From: Flectonema sp. DT1601
Lineage: Eukaryota; Euglenozoa; Diplonemea; Diplonemida; Diplonemidae
Assembly (NCBI GenBank): GCA_964019425.1
Contig: OZ025832.1
Coordinates: forward strand, 558,001 to 622,000
Reading direction: 5' to 3'
DNA: 64,000 nt
The notes under the pieces were generated by a model. The model was not told the DNA's origin. It saw only the letters and a program-made list of their open reading frames with translations, and ran no database searches. Made by a program: the position numbers and the translations under genes. Below, piece after piece: positions 40,101 through 49,360 of the stretch; within the stretch, counting starts at the first letter, position 1; each line of letters starts with the position of its first letter.

Positions 40101-40946
40101 ATTGAAAAGGATGCTGAAAAAGACTTAGAAAGGGGATCTTCAAGTAATACTAACTCGTGTGTAAATAACAACAGCGGCAGTAACATGATCGATGGTGTTC
40201 GTTGTGAAGAATCAACTGTCTCTTATGAATCTCCAACTTCTGAATCGAATCTTAGAGTTCAAAGCGGACATATTGAATCAAGTCCCCTTGACCACAGCAC
40301 TTCATCAGTTCAAGCATCTTCGGCTCCTTCACATGCTATGAATCTTCCGGTAATTGTTGAGCCTATTCTGCAAAAGCCGATAGCAGGAGTTACGAGGTGC
40401 GTTTTTTTTTTTTTTTTTTTTTGGGAAAACCTCTAATTCAACAAAAATAGTTTGCGAAATCGCCAACTCCCTTTTTTTTTTCCTGTATTTTAATAAGTAT
40501 TAACCTTTTAAAAATCAACAAAAAAACAAAAAAAAAAAAACAGCGCTGAACGAAATGAAGGCTACAGAAAGATGCTCAACGATATCGCTACTGAAGAACA
40601 TCCAGGTGAGGTACCAACTGTTCCTATGATTCGGAAACTTTCTCAGAATGCTCTTAACGGAGAAGGTTTCAAGAAACTGGCACCCATCCCACGATCCCCA
40701 AAAAGTAATATTCCCCCACCTGAGACTCCAACAGCTGAAGGAGAGCCTACCTTAGAAGAGATTCAGAGAATTCTTCCACCTGAAATTCTAAGAGCCCTAA
40801 ACAGAGAAGGGACATTAGGAACACATCGATGCTCCGTAAAGCATAGGGGACCAGGAAGACCATCACCGATTGTAACACCTACTAACTCCAGTGGAAAAAA
40901 AACAACTGTTGATGGTGTACGTGATTTACTGAAAGGCATCAGTTAG
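37116..40946 (+). CDS. DUF4116-repeat protein with disordered tail, one intron
   Basis: Exon 1 is 37116-40396, the intron 40397-40543 (GTGCGT..ACAG, phase 2), exon 2 40544-40946; together 1227 aa. Residues 1-90 look ubiquitin-like (IDIWVSNNP..HRISFPTDQ, VLRAGMLQIQLHGHIL). Residues about 145-345 are tandem repeats of the DUF4116 type, each near 35 aa (VIEAVRQNGDSLLFAS, VIEAVKNDGMSLRFAS, VMTAVSNYGGSLSYAS and so on). The rest is Ser-rich and disordered, with a motif repeated at least twice in full: SADDIKRMLLSMGA..LSPR and STTSIKKLLQSAGA..LSPR, plus shorter relatives (AASMRRLLKS, and VDGVRDLLKGIS at the C-terminus). Function unknown; probably a scaffold. A 10-codon upstream frame (37094-37126) overlaps the start. 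Splicing adds 134 residues after the Ser-Ala junction. Confidence 0.8.
40397..40543 (+). other. Spliceosomal intron of DUF4116 gene
   Basis: A 147-nt intron. The donor GTGCGT runs straight into a 22-nt T run, and the acceptor follows an A run (AAAAACAG). Exon 1 ends with two bases of a Ser codon completed by C at 40544. The frame then continues AERNEGYRKMLND into the C-terminal exon. Confidence 0.75.
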
Positions 40947-41947
40947 GTAAGTAACAACTAGTCATTAGCTGAGCTTATGATGACGGCATACGAGTGCAAA
41001 AAAAAAAAAAAAAAAAGCCGCTCCTTGATGCAATTACATACTTATTGTTGAGTTTTTTTTTTTTTTTTTTTTTTTTTGTTCTTCTCGCGTTAGTTCTGTG
41101 AAAATGTAAGAAATACTACTATACTACGGGAGCTTTTATCAGGATTTACTTTATTTTTATTTTTTTATTTTTTTTTTTCCTCAAGTTTTTTTTTTTTTTG
41201 TTTTATTGTGTTTTAAATATGGTTTCTTATAAAACAGTTGGATGCTGTCTAAGCTTAGCAAGTAAACACTAATAGAGAGTAGTAGTGAATGTTCATCATG
41301 CATTGCGAACAGTCCTTTGGCAAGTGGAAGCCTTCACTGTGCGAAAGTTAATTATTCCGTCATCAATACTTATAGTTTACTTTTTTTTTTTTTTTTATTT
41401 CTTCTCCTTGTTGCGAACCTAATAGAATTTGCACTGCCATCCGGCGTCGGTGATCCTCATGTCCAATGACGTCGGTAGCATCGAACTGCATATTATGAAG
41501 AAAATGAATGAGTTGTTAAAAGACACTCGGATTGTCTCTCTTTCTGAAGACACAGTTTTAGGTGGTTGGGGACTGTGTTGTTCCTAATTGCTGCTTAGTA
41601 ACAATCTAAAATATTTTTTTGTTTTTTTTTTTTAATTCGTCCGATTGTATTTTTTTTCATCGTTTTTTTATTTTATTTTTTTTCTCCTTTTTTTATTTTT
41701 TTTTTAAGATTCATTTTGTACTACTACCACACATTATAAAAAACTATGCGCTTTTTAAGGATGCCAAGCAGGCATATCAATTTTCTTTTTTTTTTCTTTA
41801 TTAACCATTCACTACCAACACAGCATCCGTGATATGATTTACAGACACATGTTTAAAAGTGTTGTTTAACATTATAATTATATTATTGATTATCACTTAC
41901 TATTAATAACATTCAACAAAAGTGAATAGGTTGGTATCCAAATAAAC
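40947..41947. other. Spacer before the tandem cyclases
   Basis: AT-rich with several T runs. One small frame at 41459-41587 is listed separately. Otherwise I see no gene. The last ~45 nt (AACATTCA..AAATAAAC) are conserved upstream of all three cyclase copies and probably form the 5' UTR. Confidence 0.55.
41459..41587 (+). CDS. Possible small gene (42 aa)
   Basis: The ATG at 41459 opens 42 codons: MSNDVGSIELHIMKKMNEL then LKDTRIVSLSEDTVLGGWG and LCCS. A 16-nt T run (about 41382-41397) and the AG of CCTAATAG (ending 41424) precede it by 34 nt, the local pattern of true genes. The composition is not homopolymeric. There is no recognised family; it could be an exon of something larger or a remnant. 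Confidence 0.35.
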   Translation: MSNDVGSIELHIMKKMNELLKDTRIVSLSEDTVLGGWGLCCS

Positions 41948-43687
41948 ATGTCCGCTATTATTAAAAAGTGTTTTGGATGTTGCGTATCGAGAGCTTTAGA
42001 CAAGAATGACACTCCACTGTTGGCCAAAAGGAAGACTCTTCTTATTGGAATCTTTTGCTTACTTTTAATAGAATTGGGAATCGCATTGCCAGTTATCGGT
42101 ATTAAGCACCCATTCCTAACTGCTGCTTCAGTGATAGGATTCACTACAAGTTTTACAGTGCTGGTGTTGTTGGTTGTTTTTAAAATCACGCCCACTGACA
42201 AGTTCATTGAGGCTAATGTCTTCATTTGTGGTATCGCCGCCATTTTAGCTGATTTGAACGCTCGTATGGTGGAAGCGAACCCTCATTGGCCTCTTTTTAT
42301 CATCGCAGTTGATGTATTGTTAGTATTGGAGGTTAGGCAACTGTCTTCTGTCCTTGTAGTGTGTATGTGTTTAGCGTGGTTATTCATTGCGACCTTTGAA
42401 GACATTCTTCGTTTTGGTCTGTACGATGCAACCTGGCAAAGCAATTCCCAGGCACATCGCCGTGAAAAATACGACTGCGAGAACCTGCCATGCAAGAAGG
42501 CAGCTATTGCTACTTTAACGTCGTTTAGCTCTCAGGTGTTTGTATTTATTGCAGACTTTGTTGCCACTCGTGGATTCGCTCTCTCTGTATTAGAAGAGAA
42601 GAATAGAATATTAGCCTCAATCGATGCGGCTAAACAGATCGCAACTTCTCTTTCTCGTTTTGATTTGGATTCAGCTGCCAGACTGTTAGATAACAGCAAC
42701 ATTCCATCAGAGTTGAGGGAAGCGTTTAGTGATATTTTAGATAACTTGAGATCATACAAACCGTACTTACCACACTCTTGTTTACCTGGTGAAGTTGAGG
42801 AGGATGATGAGATAGATGTTTCCTCGCGTACCTCATCATGTTCAATGTCACAGTCCTGTAGCACTGCAATAACTAGTAGGGTAACAGATTTCGGAATAAG
42901 TAGAAGAAGAATATTTGAGCAGACAAGTGTTTCCTTATTAATTGTAAACATTTGTAACTCTCGATTGGTACTCGAGAACTCAGAAGCTGCATTTGAAGGA
43001 TTGGTCTCTCAACTTGTTGCAGCTACTTATGAAATAGTCGGCAAACACAGAGGTACTCTCGACTTGTTTCTGGGTGATCGTATGTTCGCGAGTTTCGGTG
43101 CGACAAGAGTTCATGTCGGACACCCTACCTCATGCGTTGATGCTGCGAATGCTGTTGTCGATTCTGCAGCGAAGGTACTGGATCCCTACCAAGATATTGC
43201 AGAAAGGAAATTACGATTAAACATTGGAATGGGATCTGGTAAACAAGCCTGTGGTGACTTAGGCAGTGAGAATATGATGCGGTTCAGTGTCATTGGCAGA
43301 CTGTCTCTTTTCATTAGCGTAATAGAGAAAGCTGGTGCAATCTTGGGAACCACAATGTTGGGTGAAGGAGGGCTTTATGGACACCTGATGCACATTACAG
43401 AGTGTCGGATTATTCTCAGAAGAGTACTTCACGAAGAAGATCAACATTTGGTGTATGAGTTCTTTCACAAAAGGAAAGTTCAGAATGAAGAATGGATGTA
43501 CCAATTACAACTCAGTCATGCTGGTAAATGGAAGGACTATAATACAATAGCAGCGGCCTTCTTATGTGAAAAAGTAATAACTTTTAAACAGCGAGCAACT
43601 GTTGACACTGGTGATGATACTATCTTTAAATCATTAAGGCTTGCTATGGAATGTGACATACCAGCAGCATTGGAGATTGTGAGTTAG
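41948..43687 (+). CDS. 6-TM degenerate cyclase, tandem copy 1
   Basis: A 579-aa membrane protein with a Cys-rich cytosolic N-terminus (KKCFGCC, possibly acylated). Six hydrophobic helices lie at about 29-50, 56-77, 87-100, 112-128, 131-150 and 184-206. The Cys-containing loop YDCENLPCKK falls between helices 5 and 6. A signalling-helix linker with SYKPYLPHSCL (about 275) leads into a class III cyclase-like domain (about 320-520). D377 (LFLGDRMFASFG) is kept. The first metal Asp is N334 (LIVNICNS), and the normal GDxxNxxxR reads GRLSLFISV, so Asp, Asn and Arg are replaced by R451, L454 and V458. Catalysis is unlikely. Copies 2 and 3 are nearly identical outside the membrane part. Role inferred as receptor or regulator; family function unknown. 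Confidence 0.87.
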   Translation: MSAIIKKCFGCCVSRALDKNDTPLLAKRKTLLIGIFCLLLIELGIALPVIGIKHPFLTAASVIGFTTSFTVLVLLVVFKITPTDKFIEANVFICGIAAILADLNARMVEANPHWPLFIIAVDVLLVLEVRQLSSVLVVCMCLAWLFIATFEDILRFGLYDATWQSNSQAHRREKYDCENLPCKKAAIATLTSFSSQVFVFIADFVATRGFALSVLEEKNRILASIDAAKQIATSLSRFDLDSAARLLDNSNIPSELREAFSDILDNLRSYKPYLPHSCLPGEVEEDDEIDVSSRTSSCSMSQSCSTAITSRVTDFGISRRRIFEQTSVSLLIVNICNSRLVLENSEAAFEGLVSQLVAATYEIVGKHRGTLDLFLGDRMFASFGATRVHVGHPTSCVDAANAVVDSAAKVLDPYQDIAERKLRLNIGMGSGKQACGDLGSENMMRFSVIGRLSLFISVIEKAGAILGTTMLGEGGLYGHLMHITECRIILRRVLHEEDQHLVYEFFHKRKVQNEEWMYQLQLSHAGKWKDYNTIAAAFLCEKVITFKQRATVDTGDDTIFKSLRLAMECDIPAALEIVS

Positions 43688-43886
43688 TATTTTATTTAGT
43701 TTTCGACGTGGAGATTGTTTCCTACTCGCCCCTCAAGTCTTAGCTTATGCTAAAAGGTTTGTTTTGTTCCGTTCTGTTGATCGAAGGAAATAGTTGACGT
43801 TTCTACGTTTTGTTGTTTCCTTTTTTTGTCACATTGTTACACAGTGACGACTTAAAAAAGGAAAAAAAAAGTATTGTTTCAAGTTG

Positions 43887-44026
43887 CAAGTATTGTAAGA
43901 ACGAGAGATAATGTTTGGCAGTACACGTAACCTTTATTTAGCTTTATCAGTTTGAGTCGGTTCACGGTTTCGTGACACAAACATGAAACACAAATGTCGA
44001 AAGTAGAATAGGAATTCGTCTGGTCA
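43887..44026 (+). repeat. Dispersed repeat A, copy in cyclase spacer 1
   Basis: CAAGTATTGTAAGAACGAGA through TGGTCAATTG. It is almost identical to 47916-48059, as part of the duplicated 3' flank, and close to 20293-20395. Confidence 0.7.
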
Positions 44027-45090
44027 ATTGCCAGTAAGCAACACAAGTAAGGTGCCTCTGCACCTTCGCTCACACTCTTCCTCTATCGGTGTAATTTTCA
44101 TTTTCAGACTGGCCTTCGCAACGGACTTTTATTATCTGGCCAGTCACCTCTATATGCAACAAAGGACAGAGGTTTTTGTCATTTTTCCTCCCTGGCTTGT
44201 ATGGCCTCATTCTTATCTGCTATCTTTTAAATCCCTTTTCCCTTTCGCAGTATTACGGCATGACTGTTGGACTCCTCCCCATAGGGAAGTATCAGGACTC
44301 GGTAAGAAATCTTCATTATGTTTTTACCGGATCGTCTCGTTATTTGGCACATCTTGTTAAATCAAGGTTCAAGGTACCTTTTAACACGTGCTTTGTTTCT
44401 CCAATGGCAGTCACTCATTTTGTCGTTTACGGTGAAGTGTTCCTTGAACAAATAAAAGAAAGTTCAAACTCGCATCCCTCCTCCCCCAAAAGAATTCTGT
44501 TTTGTTTTATTTTATTTTATTTGGTATCTCCCCCTGTGGCATGCGCCTCCTCTCTTGGCGAAAATAAGTGTTATCAACCATCCTTAACACTTGCTCTTAT
44601 GTCAAGTGGGTCTTAACACAAATATTGATGGTCACAACGTCCCTTCACGCCTGAGGGATTCTTTACGGTTGTGTGTTATCGAATGAATGATACCCTGTAA
44701 GCTTATCATGATGTAAAAGTTTTAGGATTTTCAAATAAATAAAATAAAGGGACACCCCCTAATTCCGCACAAAGTTTTTCAAAATTCCTGTTTTCAACAC
44801 AAAGTTTGCAAAAACCGCCAACTCCACACACGAAGTTTTGCATCAAAAACACGAAACTTTCAGAAAACCGCCAGCTCCACAAATGTCCGTCGTTGTGATG
44901 CTTTTTCTTTGCAAGTCAATTGTTCTGCAGTTTCACTTCTGCCACTAACAGTGTGTTCAAAGATGCTCGTCAAACCTTGATGTTGGGGATTATAAGATCG
45001 ACACGAATGTGGATCGCTGATACAATCGCAAAGCGACGATTTACTCAGATGAAGAGTGAGCCGCTTCCAAAGGTGAAAGATGCTGTTGAG

Positions 45091-45137
45091 TTGTCAGTAG
45101 CACTCCTGGCTCAATGTACCGTGAGTGCTACTGACAG
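45091..45137. other. Strong 14-bp hairpin
   Basis: TGTCAGTAGCACTC (45092-45105) is perfectly complementary to GAGTGCTACTGACA (45123-45136), with a 17-nt loop. It lies inside an unassigned, homopolymer-free stretch between cyclase copies. Confidence 0.5.
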
Positions 45138-45833
45138 AATTGGTGGACGGGGAACACGAGATGCGCAGGGATGGGAAGGGTTGGGTAGTAAACAAAGACT
45201 ACCAATAAAACTGCCCAAATTTTCACAGGCATTGGTATCCCCGCCATGTAGTAAAAGTATTACTCAGTTTACTCAATTTGTTTTCATTTGAAATTAATAT
45301 TACTTTGACAAAAGGTTTATTGCTCCAACCCGTTTACTTTCCTATTCAACACATCTATAGATTCACGCTAATGGATTGATTGAAAGCTAGTAATACAAAC
45401 GGTCAAGGATGTGATGACTTGGGAAATGATAAAAGTAATCTTTCTGGAAATTTTGCTCAGTACATGCAATTGCGTCTTGTTGACACGCGGGAACCCTTCG
45501 GGCAGTACTGCGCTCTTGATAATTCAAGGTAGCCTTAAAAAAGCTCATGCCTGCATGAGTTAGATACCCTGATAACCCGGTCAGAAACAGGAGTGTCGCT
45601 TGCGACCAGGCTGTCTGTAACTCGCAGGTGTCTTGACTTTGAAATTCGGTTGGAATGACGTGTAAGAGGACAACAGTTCTCTGTCAGGTGACCCAGCCCT
45701 GCACACATACCGTTCTTTGCATGCACTTGTAGTAAAACCTCCGGAGGCTGAGAACACTATCAGGACCTGAAGCACGGCCTATATTGTGTGGAGCTGGCGA
45801 TTTTGGTTCCTGAGGGGGGATGGGGAATGAACC

Positions 45834-45976
45834 GGGCCAAGTGAGCCGAAAAGAATCCTAAAACATGTTCAATACTTGAGACACTATTGGTACCGTAAGT
45901 TTAATGTCCTTGTAGATGTCGGGGCTTCCTATTAATTACATTCATCAAAAGGGAATAGGTTGGTATCCAAATAAAC
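45834..45976 (+). promoter_or_regulatory. Duplicated 5' unit of cyclase copy 2
   Basis: These 143 nt, from GGCCAAGTGAGCCG to the ATG, recur at 49219-49360 before copy 3 with very few changes. Copy 1 shares only the last ~45 nt. The conserved stretch probably holds the leader and the acceptor site of the mRNA, though no promoter motif is recognisable. Confidence 0.5.
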
Positions 45977-47716
45977 ATGTCCGCTATTATTAAAAAGTGT
46001 TTTGGATGTTGTCTATCGAGAGCTTTAGACAAGAATGACACTCCACTGTTGGCCAAAAGGAAGACTCTTCTTATTGGAATGTTCAGTTTGCTGTTCATAG
46101 AAATAAGTATCATATTGCCAGTTATCGGTATTAAGCACCCATTCCTAACTATGGGTTCAGCCATAGCAATGATTACAAGTTTTTCAGTGCTGGTGTTGTT
46201 GGTTGGTTTTAGAGTCACGCCCACTGACAAGTTCATTGAGACTAGCCTCTTTGTTTGTGGTATCGGCGCCATTTTAGGTGATTTGAACTCTCGTATGGTG
46301 GAAGGGAACCCTCATTGGCCTCTTTTTATCATCTGTGTTGATGTAATGTTAGTATTGGAGGTTAGGCAACGATCTTCTGTCCTTATAGTATGTATGTGTA
46401 TAACGTGGTTATTCGTTACTACATTTGAAGACGTTCTTCGTTTTGGTCTGTACGATGCAACCTGGCAAAGTAATTCCCAGGCACATCGCCGTGAAAAATA
46501 CGACTGCGAGAACCTGCCATGCAAGAAGGCAGCTTTTGCTACTTTAGCGTCGTTTAGCTCTCAGCTGTTTGTATTTATTTCAGACTTTGTTGCCACTCGT
46601 GGATTCGCTCTCTCTGTATTAGAAGAGAAGAATAGAATATTAGCCTCAATCGATGCGGCTAAACAGATCGCAACTTCTCTTTCTCGTTTTGATTTGGATT
46701 CAGCTGCCAGCCTGTTAGATAACAGCAACATTCCACCAGAGTTGAGGGAAGCGTTTAGTGATATTTTAGATAACTTGAGATCATACAAACCGTACTTACC
46801 ACACTCTTGTTTACCTGGTGAAGTTGAGGAGGATGATGAGAAGGATGTTTCCTCGCGTACCTCATCATGTTCAAAGTCACAGTCCTGTAGCACTGCAATA
46901 ACTAGTAGAGTAACAGATGTCGGAATAAGTAGAAGAAGAGTATTTGAGCAGACAAGTGTTTCCTTATTAATTGTAAACATTTGTAACTCTCGATTGGTAC
47001 TCGAGAACTCAGAAGCTGCATTTGAAGGATTGGTCTCTCAACTTGTTGCAGCTACTTATGAAATAGTCGGCAAACACAGAGGTACTCTCGACTTGTTTCT
47101 AGGTGATCGTATGTTCGCGAGTTTCGGTGCGACAAGAGTTCATGTCGGACACCCTACCTCATGCGTTGATGCTGCGAATGCTGTTGTCGATTCTGCAGCG
47201 AAGGTACTGGATCCCTACCAAGATATTGCAGAAAGGAAATTACGATTAAACATTGGAATGGGATCTGGTAAACAAGCATGTGGTGACTTAGGCAGTGAGA
47301 ATATGATGCGGTTCAGTGTCATTGGCAGACTGTCTCTTTTCATTAGCGTAATAGAGAAAGCTGGTGCAATCTTGGGAACCACAATGTTGGGTGAAGGAGG
47401 GCTTTATAGACACCTGATGCACATTACAGAGTGTCGAATTATTCTCAGAAGAGTACTTCACGAAGAAGATCAACATTTGGTGTATGAGTTCTTTCACAAA
47501 AGGAAAGTTCAGAATGAAGAATGGATGTACCAATTACAGCTCAGTCATGCTGGTAAATGGAAAGACTACAATACAATAGCAGCGGCCTTCTTATGTGAAA
47601 AAGTAATAACTGATAAACAGCGAGCAACTGTTGACACTGGTGATGATACTATCTTTAAATCATTAAGGCTTGCTATGGAATGTGACATACCAACAGCATT
47701 GGAGATCGTGAGTTAG
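45977..47716 (+). CDS. 6-TM degenerate cyclase, tandem copy 2
   Basis: 579 aa, same start, stop and domain order as copy 1. Changes from copy 1 are crowded into residues 35-155, the membrane helices 1-5 (for example GMFSLLFIEISIILP against GIFCLLLIELGIALP). The loop YDCENLPCKK, the linker and the cyclase-like domain are almost unchanged. The same catalytic losses are present (VNICNS; GRLSLFISV). Its 3' flank matches copy 1 for about 345 nt, and its 5' flank matches copy 3 for 143 nt, so it shares a junction with each neighbour. No frameshift or stop is present. Likely expressed, function unknown. Confidence 0.87.
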   Translation: MSAIIKKCFGCCLSRALDKNDTPLLAKRKTLLIGMFSLLFIEISIILPVIGIKHPFLTMGSAIAMITSFSVLVLLVGFRVTPTDKFIETSLFVCGIGAILGDLNSRMVEGNPHWPLFIICVDVMLVLEVRQRSSVLIVCMCITWLFVTTFEDVLRFGLYDATWQSNSQAHRREKYDCENLPCKKAAFATLASFSSQLFVFISDFVATRGFALSVLEEKNRILASIDAAKQIATSLSRFDLDSAASLLDNSNIPPELREAFSDILDNLRSYKPYLPHSCLPGEVEEDDEKDVSSRTSSCSKSQSCSTAITSRVTDVGISRRRVFEQTSVSLLIVNICNSRLVLENSEAAFEGLVSQLVAATYEIVGKHRGTLDLFLGDRMFASFGATRVHVGHPTSCVDAANAVVDSAAKVLDPYQDIAERKLRLNIGMGSGKQACGDLGSENMMRFSVIGRLSLFISVIEKAGAILGTTMLGEGGLYRHLMHITECRIILRRVLHEEDQHLVYEFFHKRKVQNEEWMYQLQLSHAGKWKDYNTIAAAFLCEKVITDKQRATVDTGDDTIFKSLRLAMECDIPTALEIVS

Positions 47717-47917
47717 TATTTTGTTTAATTTTCGGCGTGGAGATTGTTTCCTACTCGCCCCTCAAGTCTTAGCTTATGCTAAAAGGTTTGTTTTGTTCCG
47801 TTCTGTTGATCGAAGGAAATAGTTGACGTTTCTACGTTTTGTTGTTTCCTTTTTTTGTCACATTGTTACACGGTGACGACTTAAAAAAGGAAAAAAAAAG
47901 TATTGTTTCAAGTTGCA

Positions 47918-48062
47918 AGTATTGTAAGAACGAGAGATAATGTTTGGCAGTACACGTAAACTTTATTTAGCTTTATCAGTTTGAGTCGGTTCACGGTTTC
48001 GTGACACAAACATGAAACACAAATGTCGAAAGTAGAATAGGAATTCGTCTGGTCAATTGTCC
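47918..48062 (+). repeat. Dispersed repeat A, copy in cyclase spacer 2
   Basis: Nearly identical to 43889-44026. Unlike that copy, it continues into TGTCCCGACTATTCAGATTA, the left end of the TIR element, which supports the two being parts of one composite repeat. Confidence 0.7.
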
Positions 48063-48064
48063 CG

Positions 48065-48152
48065 ACTATTCAGATTAAGTGGCGTTTATTTAGTATGTCT
48101 AAAAATGTTATCTATTTTTTCACAGTGCGGCAGTAATACTGCCTGCGATCAA
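48065..48152 (+). mobile_element. Truncated TIR element
   Basis: The left end ACTATTCAGATTAAG and a body with GGCGTTTATTTAGTATGTCT and CTGCGATCAAC are present, but the right inverted repeat is missing; the sequence changes to unrelated DNA after 48152. Confidence 0.55.
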
Positions 48153-48770
48153 CAAGAAGTTGTTACTCACATCCAGATACTTTTGGGCTTCCAAGAAGTG
48201 CCTTAAAGTTGACAAATATTTGTTTGTCGCAACTTCAAACACATTCGACAGTAATATTTTCCACATGGGGGGTAACTTGATACTATGATTAGGGGGAATC
48301 CTTAATTTTGGTTTCCGTTGAAAAGCTCTGGGGCAGCACTCAACCAGCGCAAAAAGAAATCCGTGGAGATTCTTGATTGATGTCTCGAAATATAGGTCGT
48401 GTGGGTGGTACATCTACTGATGTTGACATACCTTTTGTTGCCGTTGCCAGACTCACCAAGTCTTCTGCCTTGAGCGTCTTTGAGAAACGAGGAAACTGAT
48501 TTGAGGGAACTACATCAACTCCGAAATGGAAAGCGATAAGAGATGATCTAAAAAAATAAAAGTGGGTTTCCTCCTATTCCATGCAAACCTCAGGAACTCT
48601 TAACCGCGGAAAACGGGAAGATGCATCTTTGGATGCTGTCCCTCCAGATATCTTCATATGTAATCTGGTTCCTGAGGGGGGATGGGGAATGAACCAGGCA
48701 CGGATTTGATTTTTTGGCAGAATTGGTCAGGCAAGGTGCCAGGGTACTTTCCCCTTTCCCCTTATTTTTG

Positions 48771-48995
48771 GTCGTAGTATAGTTGGTTAAAGGTTGTCAG
48801 TGGCAATCGCGGCGATAGGGTAGAGCGTTTAGGTCGCCAATTTAGAGCGAGCCAATTTGAATGGTCTCCAGGCAGATGGGTGAGCTTGTCCTTCCTAGGC
48901 TGCTATCACCGAGCGGACCGCTGAAGACTCGAGTAGTCTAGGAAAGCCTTACGTCGGGTTCGTCCACTGTCAACCTTTGGTTTCATTTTATTTTT
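48771..48995 (+). ncRNA. Candidate Pol III-type structured RNA
   Basis: The segment has an A-box-like TAGTATAGTTGG (48775-48786), which fits the tRNA A-box consensus. It has long-range terminal pairing of AAAGGTTGTCAGTGG (48789-48803) with CCACTGTCAACCTTT (48964-48978), 14 of 15 paired. Internal stems include TTCCTAG/CTAGGAA (about 48891-48944), AGACT/AGTCT and AGCGG/CCGCT. A B-box-like GGGTTCG lies at about 48956, followed by T runs at 48987-48997 that could terminate Pol III. The block is free of long T runs inside. It does not fold as a tRNA. SRP, RNase P/MRP or a SINE-like RNA are possible; no class assigned. Confidence 0.4.
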
Positions 48996-49066
48996 TCACA
49001 TTTATTTTAATTTACAGCTGTTTTTCACTGTTACGGTAGCGTAGGCAAGAGGTGCTCAACTACGTT

Positions 49067-49193
49067 CACGTGGCCTCCACCAAAGAAACTAGGCAAATGT
49101 TCAACGCCTCCTGTTTCATGGTGACAGTACTTTTATTTTTTTGTGCAAAGACCTGCAGTATTCTTCCCAGATAAATATTTTCGTATCGTATCA
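49067..49193 (+). repeat. Dispersed repeat C, copy 2
   Basis: CACGTGGCCTCCACCAAAGA through AGACCTGCAGTATTCTTCCC and TTTCGTATCGTATC. It matches the copy at 19098-19241 block by block, with a shorter T run in the middle. Confidence 0.6.
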
Positions 49194-49218
49194 AAGGTCC
49201 CCCCGAAATATTGACGAA

Positions 49219-49360
49219 GGCCAAGTGAGCCGAAAAGAATCCTAAAACATGTTCAATACTTGAGACACTATTGGTACCGTAAGTTTAATGTTCTTGTAGA
49301 TGTCGGGGCTTCCTATTAATTACATTCATCAAAAGTGAATAGGTTGGTATCCAAATAAAC
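49219..49360 (+). promoter_or_regulatory. Duplicated 5' unit of cyclase copy 3
   Basis: These 142 nt are almost identical to 45834-45976 before copy 2. They end directly at the ATG, so duplicated leader and probable acceptor region travel with the gene. Confidence 0.5.

Larger units (their letters stand above)
43688..45976. other. Spacer between cyclase copies 1 and 2
   Basis: 43688-44036 is a 3' flank duplicated at 47717-48059, including repeat A. About 44750-44880 has four worn copies of an ACACGAAGTTT-like motif spaced about 30-40 nt apart. A 14-bp hairpin lies at 45092-45136. A frame at about 44990-45291 without homopolymers looks protein-like but has no recognised family. 45834-45976 is the 5' unit shared with copy 3. 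Frames over 44028-44616 overlap each other, lack a good start and are not believed. Confidence 0.5.
47717..49360. other. Spacer between cyclase copies 2 and 3
   Basis: 47717-48059 repeats the 3' flank of copy 1. A truncated TIR element follows at 48065-48152. From 48160 to 48560 the sequence lacks homopolymers and has open minus-strand frames (for example 48120-48413) without a recognised family, perhaps decayed coding sequence. A GC-rich block CTGGTTCCTGAGGGGGGATG at 48666 recurs at 45803. A candidate structured RNA lies at 48771-48995, repeat C at 49067-49193 and the duplicated 5' unit at 49219-49360. Confidence 0.5.

Noticed and set aside
44028-44616. Two overlapping plus frames between cyclase copies 1 and 2
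   Set aside because: They overlap each other, start without ATG or inside repeat A, and have no recognisable domain.
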